Source: Candidatus Atribacter hydrocarboniphilus
Lineage (GTDB): Bacteria > Atribacterota > Atribacteria > Atribacterales > Atribacteraceae
Direction of reading: 5' to 3'
Assembly (NCBI GenBank): GCA_003542295.1
Contig: DPKX01000205.1
Coordinates: forward strand, 377 to 20,612
DNA: 20,236 bases
Below the pieces are notes generated by a model that was not told the DNA's origin, searched no databases, and was given only the letters and a program-made list of their open reading frames with translations. Below, piece after piece: positions 7,493 through 15,175 of this stretch. The translations under genes and the position numbers were made by a program. Within the stretch, counting starts at the first letter, position 1. Each line of letters begins with the position of its first letter.

Positions 7493-8374
7493 TTATTGTT
7501 TTTCTTTTGGAGTAAGGTAACTGAAATAGAAAAAACCAAGAATAATCAAAAATATACCAATAAAAACTGTTACTGCTGATGCTTCTCCCAAACGGAAGGT
7601 CTTAAAAGCAGTTCGGTAGATTAAAACTGGTAGGGTTTGGGTCGCCGTTCCAGGACCTCCCTGAGTCGTTAACCAAATAAAATCAAAAGTATTAAAATTC
7701 CAAGCAAATGCCAGGAATCCAACAAACCAAATCATTGAGCTAAGAAGAGGAAAAGTAACAAATCGAAATTTTTGAAAACCAGTTGCACCATCCACCTCGG
7801 CTGCTTCAAAAACACTCAAAGGAATAGCTTGAAGGGCGGCTAAAATCATCAAAGTCCCAAAAGGAAGAAATTTCCAGGAGTTAAGAAGAATGAGAGCAGG
7901 CATGGCTGTGGTATTGTTACCTAAAAAATGAATTTGTTTCTCCATTAACCCAATCGAAGTCAAAAAAGCATTAATAATGCCAATTCTGGGAAGCAACATC
8001 CATCTCATACAGACTGCAACTGCAACGGTAGGTGCAATCCAAGGGAGCATTATCAGTGATCGAGCTAAATGAATCCCTTTCATTTTTACGTTCAGTAGAA
8101 TCGCTAAGAAGAGGGGTACAATCAACTGAATAACTAAATTACCAAAAGTCCAATAAAGGCTTTTCCATAAAGATTCCCAGAAAAAGCCACTACCCAGAAG
8201 GTAGGTATAATTTTTTAGTCCTATATAATTGGATTCGGCGCCTCCAAAGGAAATATCATAGAAAGAGTAAATTAAATTTCGAATATATGGATAAGCAAAA
8301 ATAACCAAGACAATTATAAAAACCGGGAGTAAGAATAAGTATTGCTGTATTTCATTTTTCCGAATTTTAAGCAT
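7493..8374 (-). CDS. Carbohydrate ABC transporter permease, MalF type (CUT1)
   Basis: The 293-residue protein has six membrane segments, beginning with LFLLPVFIIVLVIFAYPYIR and the SFYDISFG/FIGLKNY-type element (here YIGLKNYTYLL) seen in MalF/UgpA-like permeases. The EAA loop is VFEAAEVDGATGFQKFRFVTFPLLSS, and the signature FNTFDFIWLTTQGGPG near the C-terminal third is characteristic of this subunit. It forms a heterodimer with the MalG-type protein encoded next. ATG start follows GGTGG. It is separated from the substrate-binding gene by 65 bases that contain a strong hairpin. Confidence 0.93.
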   Translation of the reverse strand: MLKIRKNEIQQYLFLLPVFIIVLVIFAYPYIRNLIYSFYDISFGGAESNYIGLKNYTYLLGSGFFWESLWKSLYWTFGNLVIQLIVPLFLAILLNVKMKGIHLARSLIMLPWIAPTVAVAVCMRWMLLPRIGIINAFLTSIGLMEKQIHFLGNNTTAMPALILLNSWKFLPFGTLMILAALQAIPLSVFEAAEVDGATGFQKFRFVTFPLLSSMIWFVGFLAFAWNFNTFDFIWLTTQGGPGTATQTLPVLIYRTAFKTFRLGEASAVTVFIGIFLIILGFFYFSYLTPKEKQ

Positions 8375-8401
8375 TTAAACCACCCGTACCAATAAAATAT
8401 C

Positions 8402-8430
8402 AACGAGCTGGAGTATTGCTCCAGCTCGTT
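8402..8430 (-). terminator. 12-bp perfect hairpin between binding-protein and permease genes
   Basis: AACGAGCTGGAG (8402-8413) and CTCCAGCTCGTT (8419-8430) pair perfectly around a five-base loop, only 10 bases past the binding-protein stop. There is only a weak T stretch after it on the minus strand. It is best read as a partial terminator or an mRNA 3'-end stabiliser that would let more binding protein than permease be made. Confidence 0.7.
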
Positions 8431-8439
8431 GAGTTGAGA

Positions 8440-9768
8440 TTATTGCGCAATCGGTGCAGAATATTTGGTCATGAGTTCTGCGCCATAGGCTGCTGCTTCT
8501 TCGGGAGTCATTTGACCACTTACTACTTTATTGACAGTATCAGCTAAAACATCAGCACCGGAGATATCGCCAATACCGATATTAACCCATTTACCATATT
8601 CAAAACCATAGAGCGTAGCATAATCATTCAAAGCTTCCATGGCAATTTTATGAGCATTTTCAAATCGTTTAACAATCGGATCATCCCAATATTCCTTGGC
8701 TTGGGAGGCGGCAACACTCGTTGGGAAGAAACCACCGGGTTCTTGACCAGAAGTTAATATAGCGTTTATATCGGGTCTCATCATGAAACGAACAAAGTCG
8801 TAAACCGCTTCTTTGTGACCTGGTTTTTCTAAAGTATCTTTATAGAGATGAACTTCATTTGGATAGGTAATTGTCCCTCGTTCAGTACGATCTTTATAAA
8901 AGGGTATATGAGCAGCATCGTAGTCATTGCTATCAAACTCTTCGTGAAATCTTTTCTGGACCGATGGAAAGTAAGGAGACATGGCCAAGGTTCCTGCTGC
9001 TATATTCAATTCGATTTCTCCCCAAGACCAGGCTTCGGCTCCGGGAGGAGCAAATTTGATCAAATCGTTATATAATTTCAGTGCTTCAATAGTTTCTGGG
9101 CTATTAAAGGTGATATTTCCATTTTCATCAAAGAATCGTGCACCGGTACTTGCCATAAATATATAGGCTTGTTCGTCGGTCATCAAGTTCTTTGCTCCAC
9201 CAATCCCAATACCATATACTTCTTCTTCCGAATTTTCGGTGATCTTTTTGGCGTAATCAAGTACTTCATCCCAGGTTTTTGGTGGTTCAGTAGTTCCAAC
9301 ATATTCTTCGAGGAAACTAGGTCGATAGGTCATGAGCATGACCATGGTCATGATAGGAACTCCCCAATAATCACCATCATAGAAATACATATTCTTTTGG
9401 TTGGGAAATATCTGGTACTTTTCATCAATTTCTTCCACTAAATCAGTTAGTGGTGCCAGAGAACCGGTCTTAAACATGGTGGTAACGAAATCAGGTAAAC
9501 CAAATTGAAAATCAGGGAGTGTGTTAGCTTCGATAGCAGCTAAGGTTTTAACCCAAGCATCTCCCCACATGACAACTTCTTGTTTTAAATTGATGTTGGG
9601 GTTTTCTTTCATGAAAAGATCAATTACTTTTTGAAATGCTGCAACTCGGTGAGCAGGTGCTTCGTGATGCCAAAAGGTTATTTCTAATGGCTGATCTTGA
9701 GCAAAAGTTATACTACCTAACACCATGACTAAAGCAAAAACCATCAGGATTAAAATCCCTTTTTTCAT
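8440..9768 (-). CDS. Sugar ABC transporter substrate-binding protein
   Basis: The 442-residue protein is the extracytoplasmic receptor of the CUT1 importer. The signal peptide is MKKGILILMVFALVMVLGSITFAQ, with cleavage after FAQ or SITFA. It is followed by PLEITFWHHEAP, the first strand typical of the family 1 extracellular solute-binding proteins, and by internal elements such as VKTLAAIEANTLPDFQFG, WGVPIMTMVMLMTYRPSFLEE and MSPYFPSVQ. GGAGGGTC lies eight bases upstream of the ATG. It lies 60 bases downstream of SIS protein A, so it is in the same transcript. The ligand is unknown; aromatic residues in WHHE and YWGVP suit sugar stacking. The absence of a lipobox cysteine suggests it is either released to the periplasm or anchored by an uncleaved signal. 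Confidence 0.93.
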   Translation of the reverse strand: MKKGILILMVFALVMVLGSITFAQDQPLEITFWHHEAPAHRVAAFQKVIDLFMKENPNINLKQEVVMWGDAWVKTLAAIEANTLPDFQFGLPDFVTTMFKTGSLAPLTDLVEEIDEKYQIFPNQKNMYFYDGDYWGVPIMTMVMLMTYRPSFLEEYVGTTEPPKTWDEVLDYAKKITENSEEEVYGIGIGGAKNLMTDEQAYIFMASTGARFFDENGNITFNSPETIEALKLYNDLIKFAPPGAEAWSWGEIELNIAAGTLAMSPYFPSVQKRFHEEFDSNDYDAAHIPFYKDRTERGTITYPNEVHLYKDTLEKPGHKEAVYDFVRFMMRPDINAILTSGQEPGGFFPTSVAASQAKEYWDDPIVKRFENAHKIAMEALNDYATLYGFEYGKWVNIGIGDISGADVLADTVNKVVSGQMTPEEAAAYGAELMTKYSAPIAQ

Positions 9769-9828
9769 TGTATGACCCTCCTATATAAAAAAGTATTCAA
9801 CCAGAAAACGATTTACTCTCAAAATTGT

Positions 9829-10590
9829 TTACAAGTTTTTAATACGATTGAAATATTCTTCTACATATTTCGCATTGGCTTCGTCGCCACCAACTCGGTT
9901 GGCACTCATCCATACCTTGGGGGTAACACCTTTGTTTATCATATATTGAATGGTTTCAATTTCAATACGGCGCACAATATATCCGTCAGTCATAGCCGAA
10001 ATAGGCGCGAAGGGACGATCGAAATTATCAATCTCCATAACTGAATCGCCAACTGGATTATAATCATCAATAAAAAGATCAACCAAATCTATCATATTCT
10101 GACGGCTAGGGTGACGGGTAAAATGATCTTTGGGGATCTTTTCCTGCCACTCGCTCCCTCCAACTCCAATAGTATAAGCTTTTTTCTTTTTGCATTCTAA
10201 AATGGCATCAATAGCAGCAGAATTGACTCCAATATTATTGAATATAATAGCTACATCTCCAGCTTTGACTCCATAATAATCGACTACTCGGTTCATATAA
10301 TCCGGACATCTTTCGATGCGCATTCCGTGGGTTGCTCCACAGGCTCCATATAATGCTCCGATTGGAATAATGTAGTTAACCGGAACCAATCCACCAGCTC
10401 GGTAAAACATATCATAAGCGGGGATATCAGTATGTCCTCCAGTACCAACCACATGGAGTAAACCGTCTTTCATGAGGACATCCCCGATAACTTGCCCGGC
10501 TTTTTCAAAATTTTTTGCTTGTTCTTTTTCAATTTTTTGAAGAAATTCAATGGTAATATCAAGATAGCTTTTTCCTTTTACCACGGGCAT
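9829..10590 (-). CDS. SIS-domain protein A (UPF0309/COG4821-like), first gene of the sugar-uptake operon
   Basis: The 253-residue protein is a single SIS domain (phosphosugar-binding fold). HVVGTGGHTD (about 46-55) and MFYRAGGLVPVN follow the family pattern, and a conserved tail VGDSVMEI...NRIKNL aligns with SIS protein B at 11977. It is odd because the usual Ser-containing turns are altered. Where protein B has GHSH and SNSGVN, this one has GGHT and NNIGVN, so the Ser residues that normally hold the phosphate are lost. It may therefore bind a different ligand or regulate. The ATG sits only 2 bases after AGGAGG; GTG at 10584 has the more normal 8-base spacing and is a likely alternative start. 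It heads the operon and shares its control region with the GntR gene. Confidence 0.85.
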   Translation of the reverse strand: MPVVKGKSYLDITIEFLQKIEKEQAKNFEKAGQVIGDVLMKDGLLHVVGTGGHTDIPAYDMFYRAGGLVPVNYIIPIGALYGACGATHGMRIERCPDYMNRVVDYYGVKAGDVAIIFNNIGVNSAAIDAILECKKKKAYTIGVGGSEWQEKIPKDHFTRHPSRQNMIDLVDLFIDDYNPVGDSVMEIDNFDRPFAPISAMTDGYIVRRIEIETIQYMINKGVTPKVWMSANRVGGDEANAKYVEEYFNRIKNL

Positions 10591-10913
10591 AACCTCCTAT
10601 TATTTATTACTAAAGAAAAAGAAAAACTCACCTCCTCAATATTTTTTCATCTTAACGTTAATAATATCATGTATATACAGGTTACATTGAGATATAATAA
10701 GCTGTCAAGATAAAATGTGAAAATTATTTAAATCAATCATTCTTTTATTGTTGTTGATCTTTCTGTTTTTAGGATAAAAAGAAAGGAATGTACAAACATT
10801 TCTAATACCTGTAGAGCAAGAGAAGCTATTAACTATCAATCTGGGGACAAATTTAGAGAAATCTCTATTTTAATTCTGTAATAATAATTTAAATAAAGGA
10901 TAAGATTAAATCT
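10591..10913 (-). promoter_or_regulatory. Control region of the sugar-uptake operon
   Basis: This 323-base gap between the regulator gene and SIS protein A contains no gene. On the minus strand a consensus -35 TTGACA is at 10703-10708. The -10 is ambiguous: TGTAAC or TAACCT at 16-18 bases. A palindromic operator candidate lies just downstream. A second AGGAGG-like stretch (GAGGAGGTGAG near 10627-10637) has no start codon that I could support. Confidence 0.45.
10670..10679. promoter_or_regulatory. Candidate GntR/HutC operator, TGTATATACA
   Basis: This perfect 10-bp palindrome contains GTATATAC, which fits the published HutC-subfamily pattern GT-N-TA-N-AC (GTMTAKAC). It lies about 25 bases downstream of the TTGACA hexamer, where a bound repressor would block RNA polymerase. 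The neighbouring GntR protein is the obvious candidate ligand. Confidence 0.5.
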
Positions 10914-11687
10914 TTATTTTTCAATTGACTGTTTATTATTTTGATGAAGAACGTTTCTTTTATCGATCATGAATTTATATCGGTCAGCTCGATAAAGAAA
11001 AGTAACATATTCAATAGGAGTATCTAACTCATCAAAGGTAACCCTCTCGCAAAGCAAACCAGGTATATTGGCTGATACTTCAAGAAGTTTGGTTTCTTTA
11101 GTTTTTAGTAAAACTGCTTCAACGCTTTGCTTTGCCCATAAAACCGGCCGTTCGATAAAGGTATTCAATATCTCACACAAATCTCTTCTTTCAATTTCTT
11201 CTTCACTGGTTTTCATAAACTTAAAAAATATACGATAGGGTAAATAGACGTTTTGTAAGCAAATTGGCTCGTGGTTGGCATAGAGAAGCATTTTAATATA
11301 AATTATTTTGTCTTCTGAATCAAGGTTGAGCATCTCAGCAATTTTTGGATACGGATCTTCAATTCGCCGTTCCAATAGTTTCCGTTCGGGTATGAGTCCG
11401 CGGCAAATCATATCATCAGTAAAGGTTGTAACATAGGTTAATTTTTCGATGATTTTGGGTTCACAAACAAAACTTCCCTTTCCTGCAACTCTTTGAATGT
11501 ATCCTTCATTCACCAGATCGCTGATAACCCGTCTTACTGTCATTCGACTGATGTTATACTTTTTACAAAACTCGGATTCAGAGAATAACTTATCACCAGG
11601 TTTTAACTTTCCACTTTCAATCATTGACAGAATTATTTTCCTTAATTGTATATGTAGTGGAACTGGAGATGTTTTTTCAAGAAGCAT
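10914..11687 (-). CDS. GntR-family transcriptional regulator, HutC/UTRA type
   Basis: The 257-residue protein has an N-terminal winged helix (about 10-75): VPLHIQLRKIILSMIESGKL, GDKLFSESEFCKKYNISRMT, VRRVISDLVNEGYI, then GKGSFV in the wing. The rest (about 85-250) is a UTRA ligand-binding domain: RIEDPYPKIAEMLNLD, IYIKMLLYANHEPICLQNVYLPY and a C-terminal TPIEYVTFLYRADRYKF, the usual end of the HutC subfamily. Members commonly sense sugar phosphates such as glucosamine-6-phosphate. The start is ATG at 11687, since GGAAAG lies 6 bases upstream; the GTG at 11702 lacks a usable RBS. It sits between the two transcription units it probably controls. A palindrome overlaps its own promoter, so autorepression is likely. 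Confidence 0.93.
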   Translation of the reverse strand: MLLEKTSPVPLHIQLRKIILSMIESGKLKPGDKLFSESEFCKKYNISRMTVRRVISDLVNEGYIQRVAGKGSFVCEPKIIEKLTYVTTFTDDMICRGLIPERKLLERRIEDPYPKIAEMLNLDSEDKIIYIKMLLYANHEPICLQNVYLPYRIFFKFMKTSEEEIERRDLCEILNTFIERPVLWAKQSVEAVLLKTKETKLLEVSANIPGLLCERVTFDELDTPIEYVTFLYRADRYKFMIDKRNVLHQNNKQSIEK

Positions 11688-11721
11688 CAATTCTTTCCAC
11701 ACCTTTCGGTAATATAGTTAA

Positions 11722-11755
11722 ATTATAATATCCTGTAAGAACTGGTTATAACCAG
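11722..11755 (-). promoter_or_regulatory. gntR promoter with overlapping 14-bp palindromic operator
   Basis: On the minus strand TATAAT (11722-11727) is a consensus -10 about 35 bases before the regulator start. CTGGTTATAACCAG (11742-11755) is a perfect 14-bp palindrome covering the -35 position. It shares the outer TGGT/ACCA arms of DasR/NagR-type operators and the GT-N4-AC form of the site at 10670, though its centre differs. Confidence 0.5.
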
Positions 11756-11976
11756 AATAAAAAATTCTTTTGAATAAGTCAATACTCTAATCTCGTGACG
11801 AGGGATAAATAATGAACAACAAGTTAAAGCACCTACACCTCTTTCAGGTAATCATCGAGAAAGGAGGAACTTTCCTTCTCAGTTGCTTTCTCTTAAAATT
11901 TCTCTAATTTTTTTAAAAAATACATGATACACTACTTAATTATAAGCAAAGATTTATTCAATAAAGGGAGGAAAAA

Positions 11977-12726
11977 ATGGTTTCGCCGTTTATTTTTGAT
12001 TTAAGTTATTATGAGGAAGTTAATGATCAACTTAAAGAAATCGTTGATACTGAAAAAGAAAAAATGATGCAAGCTTCAATGCAAATTGCTCAATCAATAG
12101 CCAACCAAGGGCTTGTTCACATATTTGGAACTGGTCATTCTCATATGTTTGGTGAGGAGGCTTTTTACCGAGCCGGAGGGTTAGCATGCATCAATCCGAT
12201 TCTTGAACCCTCTCTTATGCTCCATGCTGGAGCCATGAAGTCTTCAGCTCTCGAAGATTTAGAAGGCTATGCTGAGAAAATATTCAATCATGTTCAACCC
12301 GAAAATTCAGATATTTTTGTTATTTTTTCCAATTCTGGGGTGAACTATGTTCCGGTTGAGATGGCTAAAAAGGTTAAGGATTCCCAGCTCCCTCTCGTTG
12401 GTATTGGATCAAAAAAATACAGCGAATATTTAAAAAACACTAAAAAACGTCAATCGCTGAGTGATCTTTCCGATATATTTATTGATAATCATACCGAAAT
12501 CGGAGATGCCGTTTTGTCAATACCCGGACTGGAACAGAAAATTGCACCAACCTCTACAGTCTGTGGAGCTTTTATTCTCAATTTGATATTAGCAAATGTA
12601 TCGATGTGGCTTATTCAGCAAAAAAAATTAACACCTCCAATATTCATTAGTGGCAATTTACCAGATGGGAAAAAGAAAAATACCGATCTCTATAATCGCT
12701 ATCGAAAAAGAGTGAGAGCTTTATGA
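11977..12726 (+). CDS. SIS-domain protein B (UPF0309/COG4821-like)
   Basis: This 249-residue cytoplasmic protein is a single SIS domain. GLVHIFGTGHSHMFGEEAFY (45-64) carries the first phosphate-binding turn with Ser55. FSNSGVN (117-123) carries the second, with Ser118 and Ser120. The ending GDAVLSI...YRKRVRAL matches protein A, so the two are paralogues. SIS proteins bind phosphosugars and act as isomerases, deaminases, etherases or regulators; the UPF0309 branch has no established reaction. AAAGGGAGG lies upstream of the ATG. The stop overlaps the kinase start by ATGA, which indicates translational coupling, so the two proteins likely work on the same phosphosugar. It is co-directional with kinase and NagB. 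Confidence 0.9.
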   Translation: MVSPFIFDLSYYEEVNDQLKEIVDTEKEKMMQASMQIAQSIANQGLVHIFGTGHSHMFGEEAFYRAGGLACINPILEPSLMLHAGAMKSSALEDLEGYAEKIFNHVQPENSDIFVIFSNSGVNYVPVEMAKKVKDSQLPLVGIGSKKYSEYLKNTKKRQSLSDLSDIFIDNHTEIGDAVLSIPGLEQKIAPTSTVCGAFILNLILANVSMWLIQQKKLTPPIFISGNLPDGKKKNTDLYNRYRKRVRAL

Positions 12727-14234
12727 TGAATAGTTCTATAAATATTTTAACCATCGATGTCGGTACTACTAATTTAAAATGTATTATTTATGACGAAAAT
12801 GGGAGAATTAAAGCACAATCATCAAAGTCCCATCCTACTCACTTTTCATTACCTGGATATGCCGAGCAAAATCCAGCTATTTGGGCATCCAATCTACAGA
12901 ATCTTCTTCAGACAATAGGAAATAAAGATCCGAAAATTATAAAGTCTATTCAGGGAATTTCTTTGACTGGACAAATGCACGGACCGGTTTTTTTAAATTC
13001 AAAGCAAGAAATAGCCTATCCCTGCATGATTTGGTCTGATACCAGAGCTCATGAAGAGGTTCATTACTTAAAAAAAACTTTCACATCTGACTCTATTTTA
13101 AAAATAACTGGAAATCCGGTTCAAGAAAGTTTTACTCTTCCTAAAATTCTTTGGTTGAAAAACCAACAACCAAATCTTTTCCCCCAAGTCGATAAAATTT
13201 TGTTTCCTAAAGATTATCTCGGATTTCTTTTAACCGGTAACATTTATACCGATCATTCAGACGCTTCTGGATCACTTCTATATAACCTTTCCAATCACAA
13301 TTGGAGCGAGGAAATTATCAATAATTGTGAATTAAAAAGGTCCTTGTTTCCAGATATTATTCAGAGTGATGATATTTTGGGAAAGGTTTCCTATGCTGCT
13401 GCCCAACAATTTGGTATTTCAGAAGGCATTCCAGTTATAAAAGGTGGTGGAGATTTAGCCACAACTGCATTGGCAACTGGAACGGACCAAATAGAAAGTC
13501 TATCCCTATGCATTGGAACTGCAGCACAAATGCTGATGAGTTTTGAGTCCATCGAGGAAAAACTATTAGGGCGTTTATACTTTTTTTCTCATTGCATACC
13601 TCAAAGTTATTTTTGCCTTGGAACAGTTCCAACCGGGGGGTCTTCAATACAATGGTTTAAAAATCTATTTGAGTTAGAAGATAAAGAATTGATTTTAAAA
13701 GAATTAAACACCATCGAAGACGAATATACCGAAAGGAATATCCTTTTTTTTCCATATTTAATGGGGACAGGAACCCCTCACTTTGATTATCGAGCTCAAG
13801 GTGCCTTTTTAGGTCTTCAGATTAATCATAAGAGAAAGGATTTGGTTTATTCCATTATAGAAGGCGTAATTTTTGCCTTAAAAGATTCTTTTCCCTCGAT
13901 ATCAAAACCACAAATCAAAAAGATTTTTTTAAGTGGTGGTGCTATTCGTTTTCCTATGTGGCCAAAGTTAGTGAGCGCTATATTTAATCTTCCCGTTTTT
14001 GTTTTCCAAAATGCTGATTCCTCCACCATTGGAGCATTTCTTCTTGGAGCAAGGCGTTTGGGAATTATTAAAGATTTTAATACGATTATTAATGGTTTAA
14101 TACCCGAAGATCCATTTCTCCCTCAAATAAAATATACTCAAATCTATGAGAAGAAATTTAAAAAATATAGACATTTTTCAAATTTTATTAGAGAATACTC
14201 GACTTATGATAAAGATTTTTTAGAATATATTTAA
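12723..14234 (+). CDS. FGGY-family carbohydrate kinase
   Basis: The 503-residue cytoplasmic kinase transfers ATP phosphate to a sugar or polyol. The phosphate-1 loop is ILTIDVGTTNLK (8-19). Family features follow in order: GISLTGQMHGPV, the substrate-contact WSDTRAHEE, FPKDYLGFLLTG, TDHSDASGSLLYN, GGGDLATTALATG (the Asp is the expected catalytic base), CIGTAAQM, PTGGSSIQWFK, FFPYLMGTGTPHFDYRAQG and the adenosine motif IFLSGGAIRFPMWPKLVSAI. The sequence is closest in style to xylulokinase-like members, but FGGY specificity cannot be read by eye. In this setting, between a SIS protein and NagB, it would phosphorylate an amino sugar, keto sugar or related sugar. The length is normal. The start ATG overlaps the upstream stop; an equally placed second ATG follows. 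Confidence 0.92.
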   Translation: MMNSSINILTIDVGTTNLKCIIYDENGRIKAQSSKSHPTHFSLPGYAEQNPAIWASNLQNLLQTIGNKDPKIIKSIQGISLTGQMHGPVFLNSKQEIAYPCMIWSDTRAHEEVHYLKKTFTSDSILKITGNPVQESFTLPKILWLKNQQPNLFPQVDKILFPKDYLGFLLTGNIYTDHSDASGSLLYNLSNHNWSEEIINNCELKRSLFPDIIQSDDILGKVSYAAAQQFGISEGIPVIKGGGDLATTALATGTDQIESLSLCIGTAAQMLMSFESIEEKLLGRLYFFSHCIPQSYFCLGTVPTGGSSIQWFKNLFELEDKELILKELNTIEDEYTERNILFFPYLMGTGTPHFDYRAQGAFLGLQINHKRKDLVYSIIEGVIFALKDSFPSISKPQIKKIFLSGGAIRFPMWPKLVSAIFNLPVFVFQNADSSTIGAFLLGARRLGIIKDFNTIINGLIPEDPFLPQIKYTQIYEKKFKKYRHFSNFIREYSTYDKDFLEYI

Positions 14235-14254
14235 AAAAAGCGGAGGATTGATTC

Positions 14255-14971
14255 ATGGAAATCATCTATGCAAGCAATTATGAGGATATGAGCCGTAAAG
14301 CAGCAATTGCTATCGCCCAACAAGTTATCAAAAAACCAACCTCGGTGTTAGGTTTTGCAACTGGTTCCACGCCTCTTAGAACTTATGAAATACTGATTGA
14401 ATTCCACCGACAGGGGATTGTCGATTTTTCCTGCATCAATACTTTTAATCTTGATGAATATGTTGGACTTTCCTCAGATCATCCACAAAGCTATTCATTT
14501 TTTATGCTTAAAAACCTTTTTCGTCAAATTCAGCTTGATCCAAGCCGTATTCATATCCCCCTAGGAACAGCTTTAGATCTTTCGAGGGAATGTGCTGATT
14601 ATGAAGAAGCTATACAAAGCTTGGGAGGAATCGATTTTCAACTGCTTGGTTTAGGCTCAAATGGTCATATTGGATTCAACGAACCAGGAACCCACCTTAA
14701 CAGTATAACCCACGTGGTTTCCCTTAGTCAGGAGACCATCAAAGCAAATTCACGCTTTTTCACTAACTTAGATGAAGTTCCCAAAAAAGCAATTACCATG
14801 GGTATAAAATCTATTATGAATACCCAAAAAATTCTTCTTTTAGTGAGTGGTGAAAAAAAAGCTGAAATAATTCGTCATGCTCTTTCGGGACCGATCAGCG
14901 AAGAGATACCAGCATCGGTTTTACAACTTCACCCCAATACAACAGTGATTATCGATCAATCGATTTTGTAA
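14255..14971 (+). CDS. nagB: Glucosamine-6-phosphate deaminase
   Basis: NagB converts glucosamine-6-phosphate to fructose-6-phosphate and ammonia in the cytoplasm. The 238-residue protein has every landmark: FATGSTP (34-40, phosphate loop), FNLDEYVGL with the general base Asp67, and LGLGSNGHIGFNEPG with His138 and Glu143. It has Asn136 where the E. coli enzyme has Asp141; as I recall, Bacillus-type NagB proteins also have Asn there. The protein is the short form without the long C-terminal allosteric extension. GGAGG lies 8 bases before the ATG, and the gene begins 20 bases after the kinase, so it is the third gene of the plus-strand operon. No NagA deacetylase gene accompanies it, so the substrate either arrives de-acetylated or is de-acetylated by a protein encoded elsewhere. 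Confidence 0.95.
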   Translation: MEIIYASNYEDMSRKAAIAIAQQVIKKPTSVLGFATGSTPLRTYEILIEFHRQGIVDFSCINTFNLDEYVGLSSDHPQSYSFFMLKNLFRQIQLDPSRIHIPLGTALDLSRECADYEEAIQSLGGIDFQLLGLGSNGHIGFNEPGTHLNSITHVVSLSQETIKANSRFFTNLDEVPKKAITMGIKSIMNTQKILLLVSGEKKAEIIRHALSGPISEEIPASVLQLHPNTTVIIDQSIL

Positions 14972-15061
14972 CTTCTTAAAAATTGAGTTTTTTAAAAATT
15001 TTTATGATAAAAAATGAAAGTTTGAAGCCAAAAGAATTAGTTAATATTGAATAAATTAAAA

Positions 15062-15093
15062 AAAAATAGAATATTTACATTTCTGGTAAATAC
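15062..15093 (-). terminator. Probable terminator of the transporter/dehydrogenase operon
   Basis: On the minus strand GTATTTAC and GTAAATAT (plus-strand 15086-15093 and 15071-15078) form a hairpin with a seven-base loop, followed by CTATTTTTTTTT. It lies about 80 bases past the MFS gene stop. The stem is AT-rich and therefore weak. Confidence 0.5.
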
Positions 15094-15175
15094 TTTTCTA
15101 GCAAGCATACTTACTTTTTATTTCAAACTTAAAAATTGGGAAATACTATCAAAAATAATAATTCAAGTGAGACAC

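Noticed and set aside
8848..10044. Plus-strand frames opposite the binding-protein and SIS protein A genes
   Set aside because: These are antisense shadows of well-supported genes.
10786..10803. Imperfect palindrome GGAATGTACAAACATTTC as another GntR site
   Set aside because: It matches the HutC pattern at only 6 of 8 core positions and lies well upstream of the likely promoter.
13435..14029. Minus-strand frames opposite the FGGY kinase
   Set aside because: They are antisense shadows; the kinase frame has all family motifs.
14255..14971. Asn in place of the E. coli Asp141 in NagB as a possible inactivating change
   Set aside because: As I recall, Bacillus-type NagB enzymes also have Asn in the NGHIGFNEP motif, so activity is expected.
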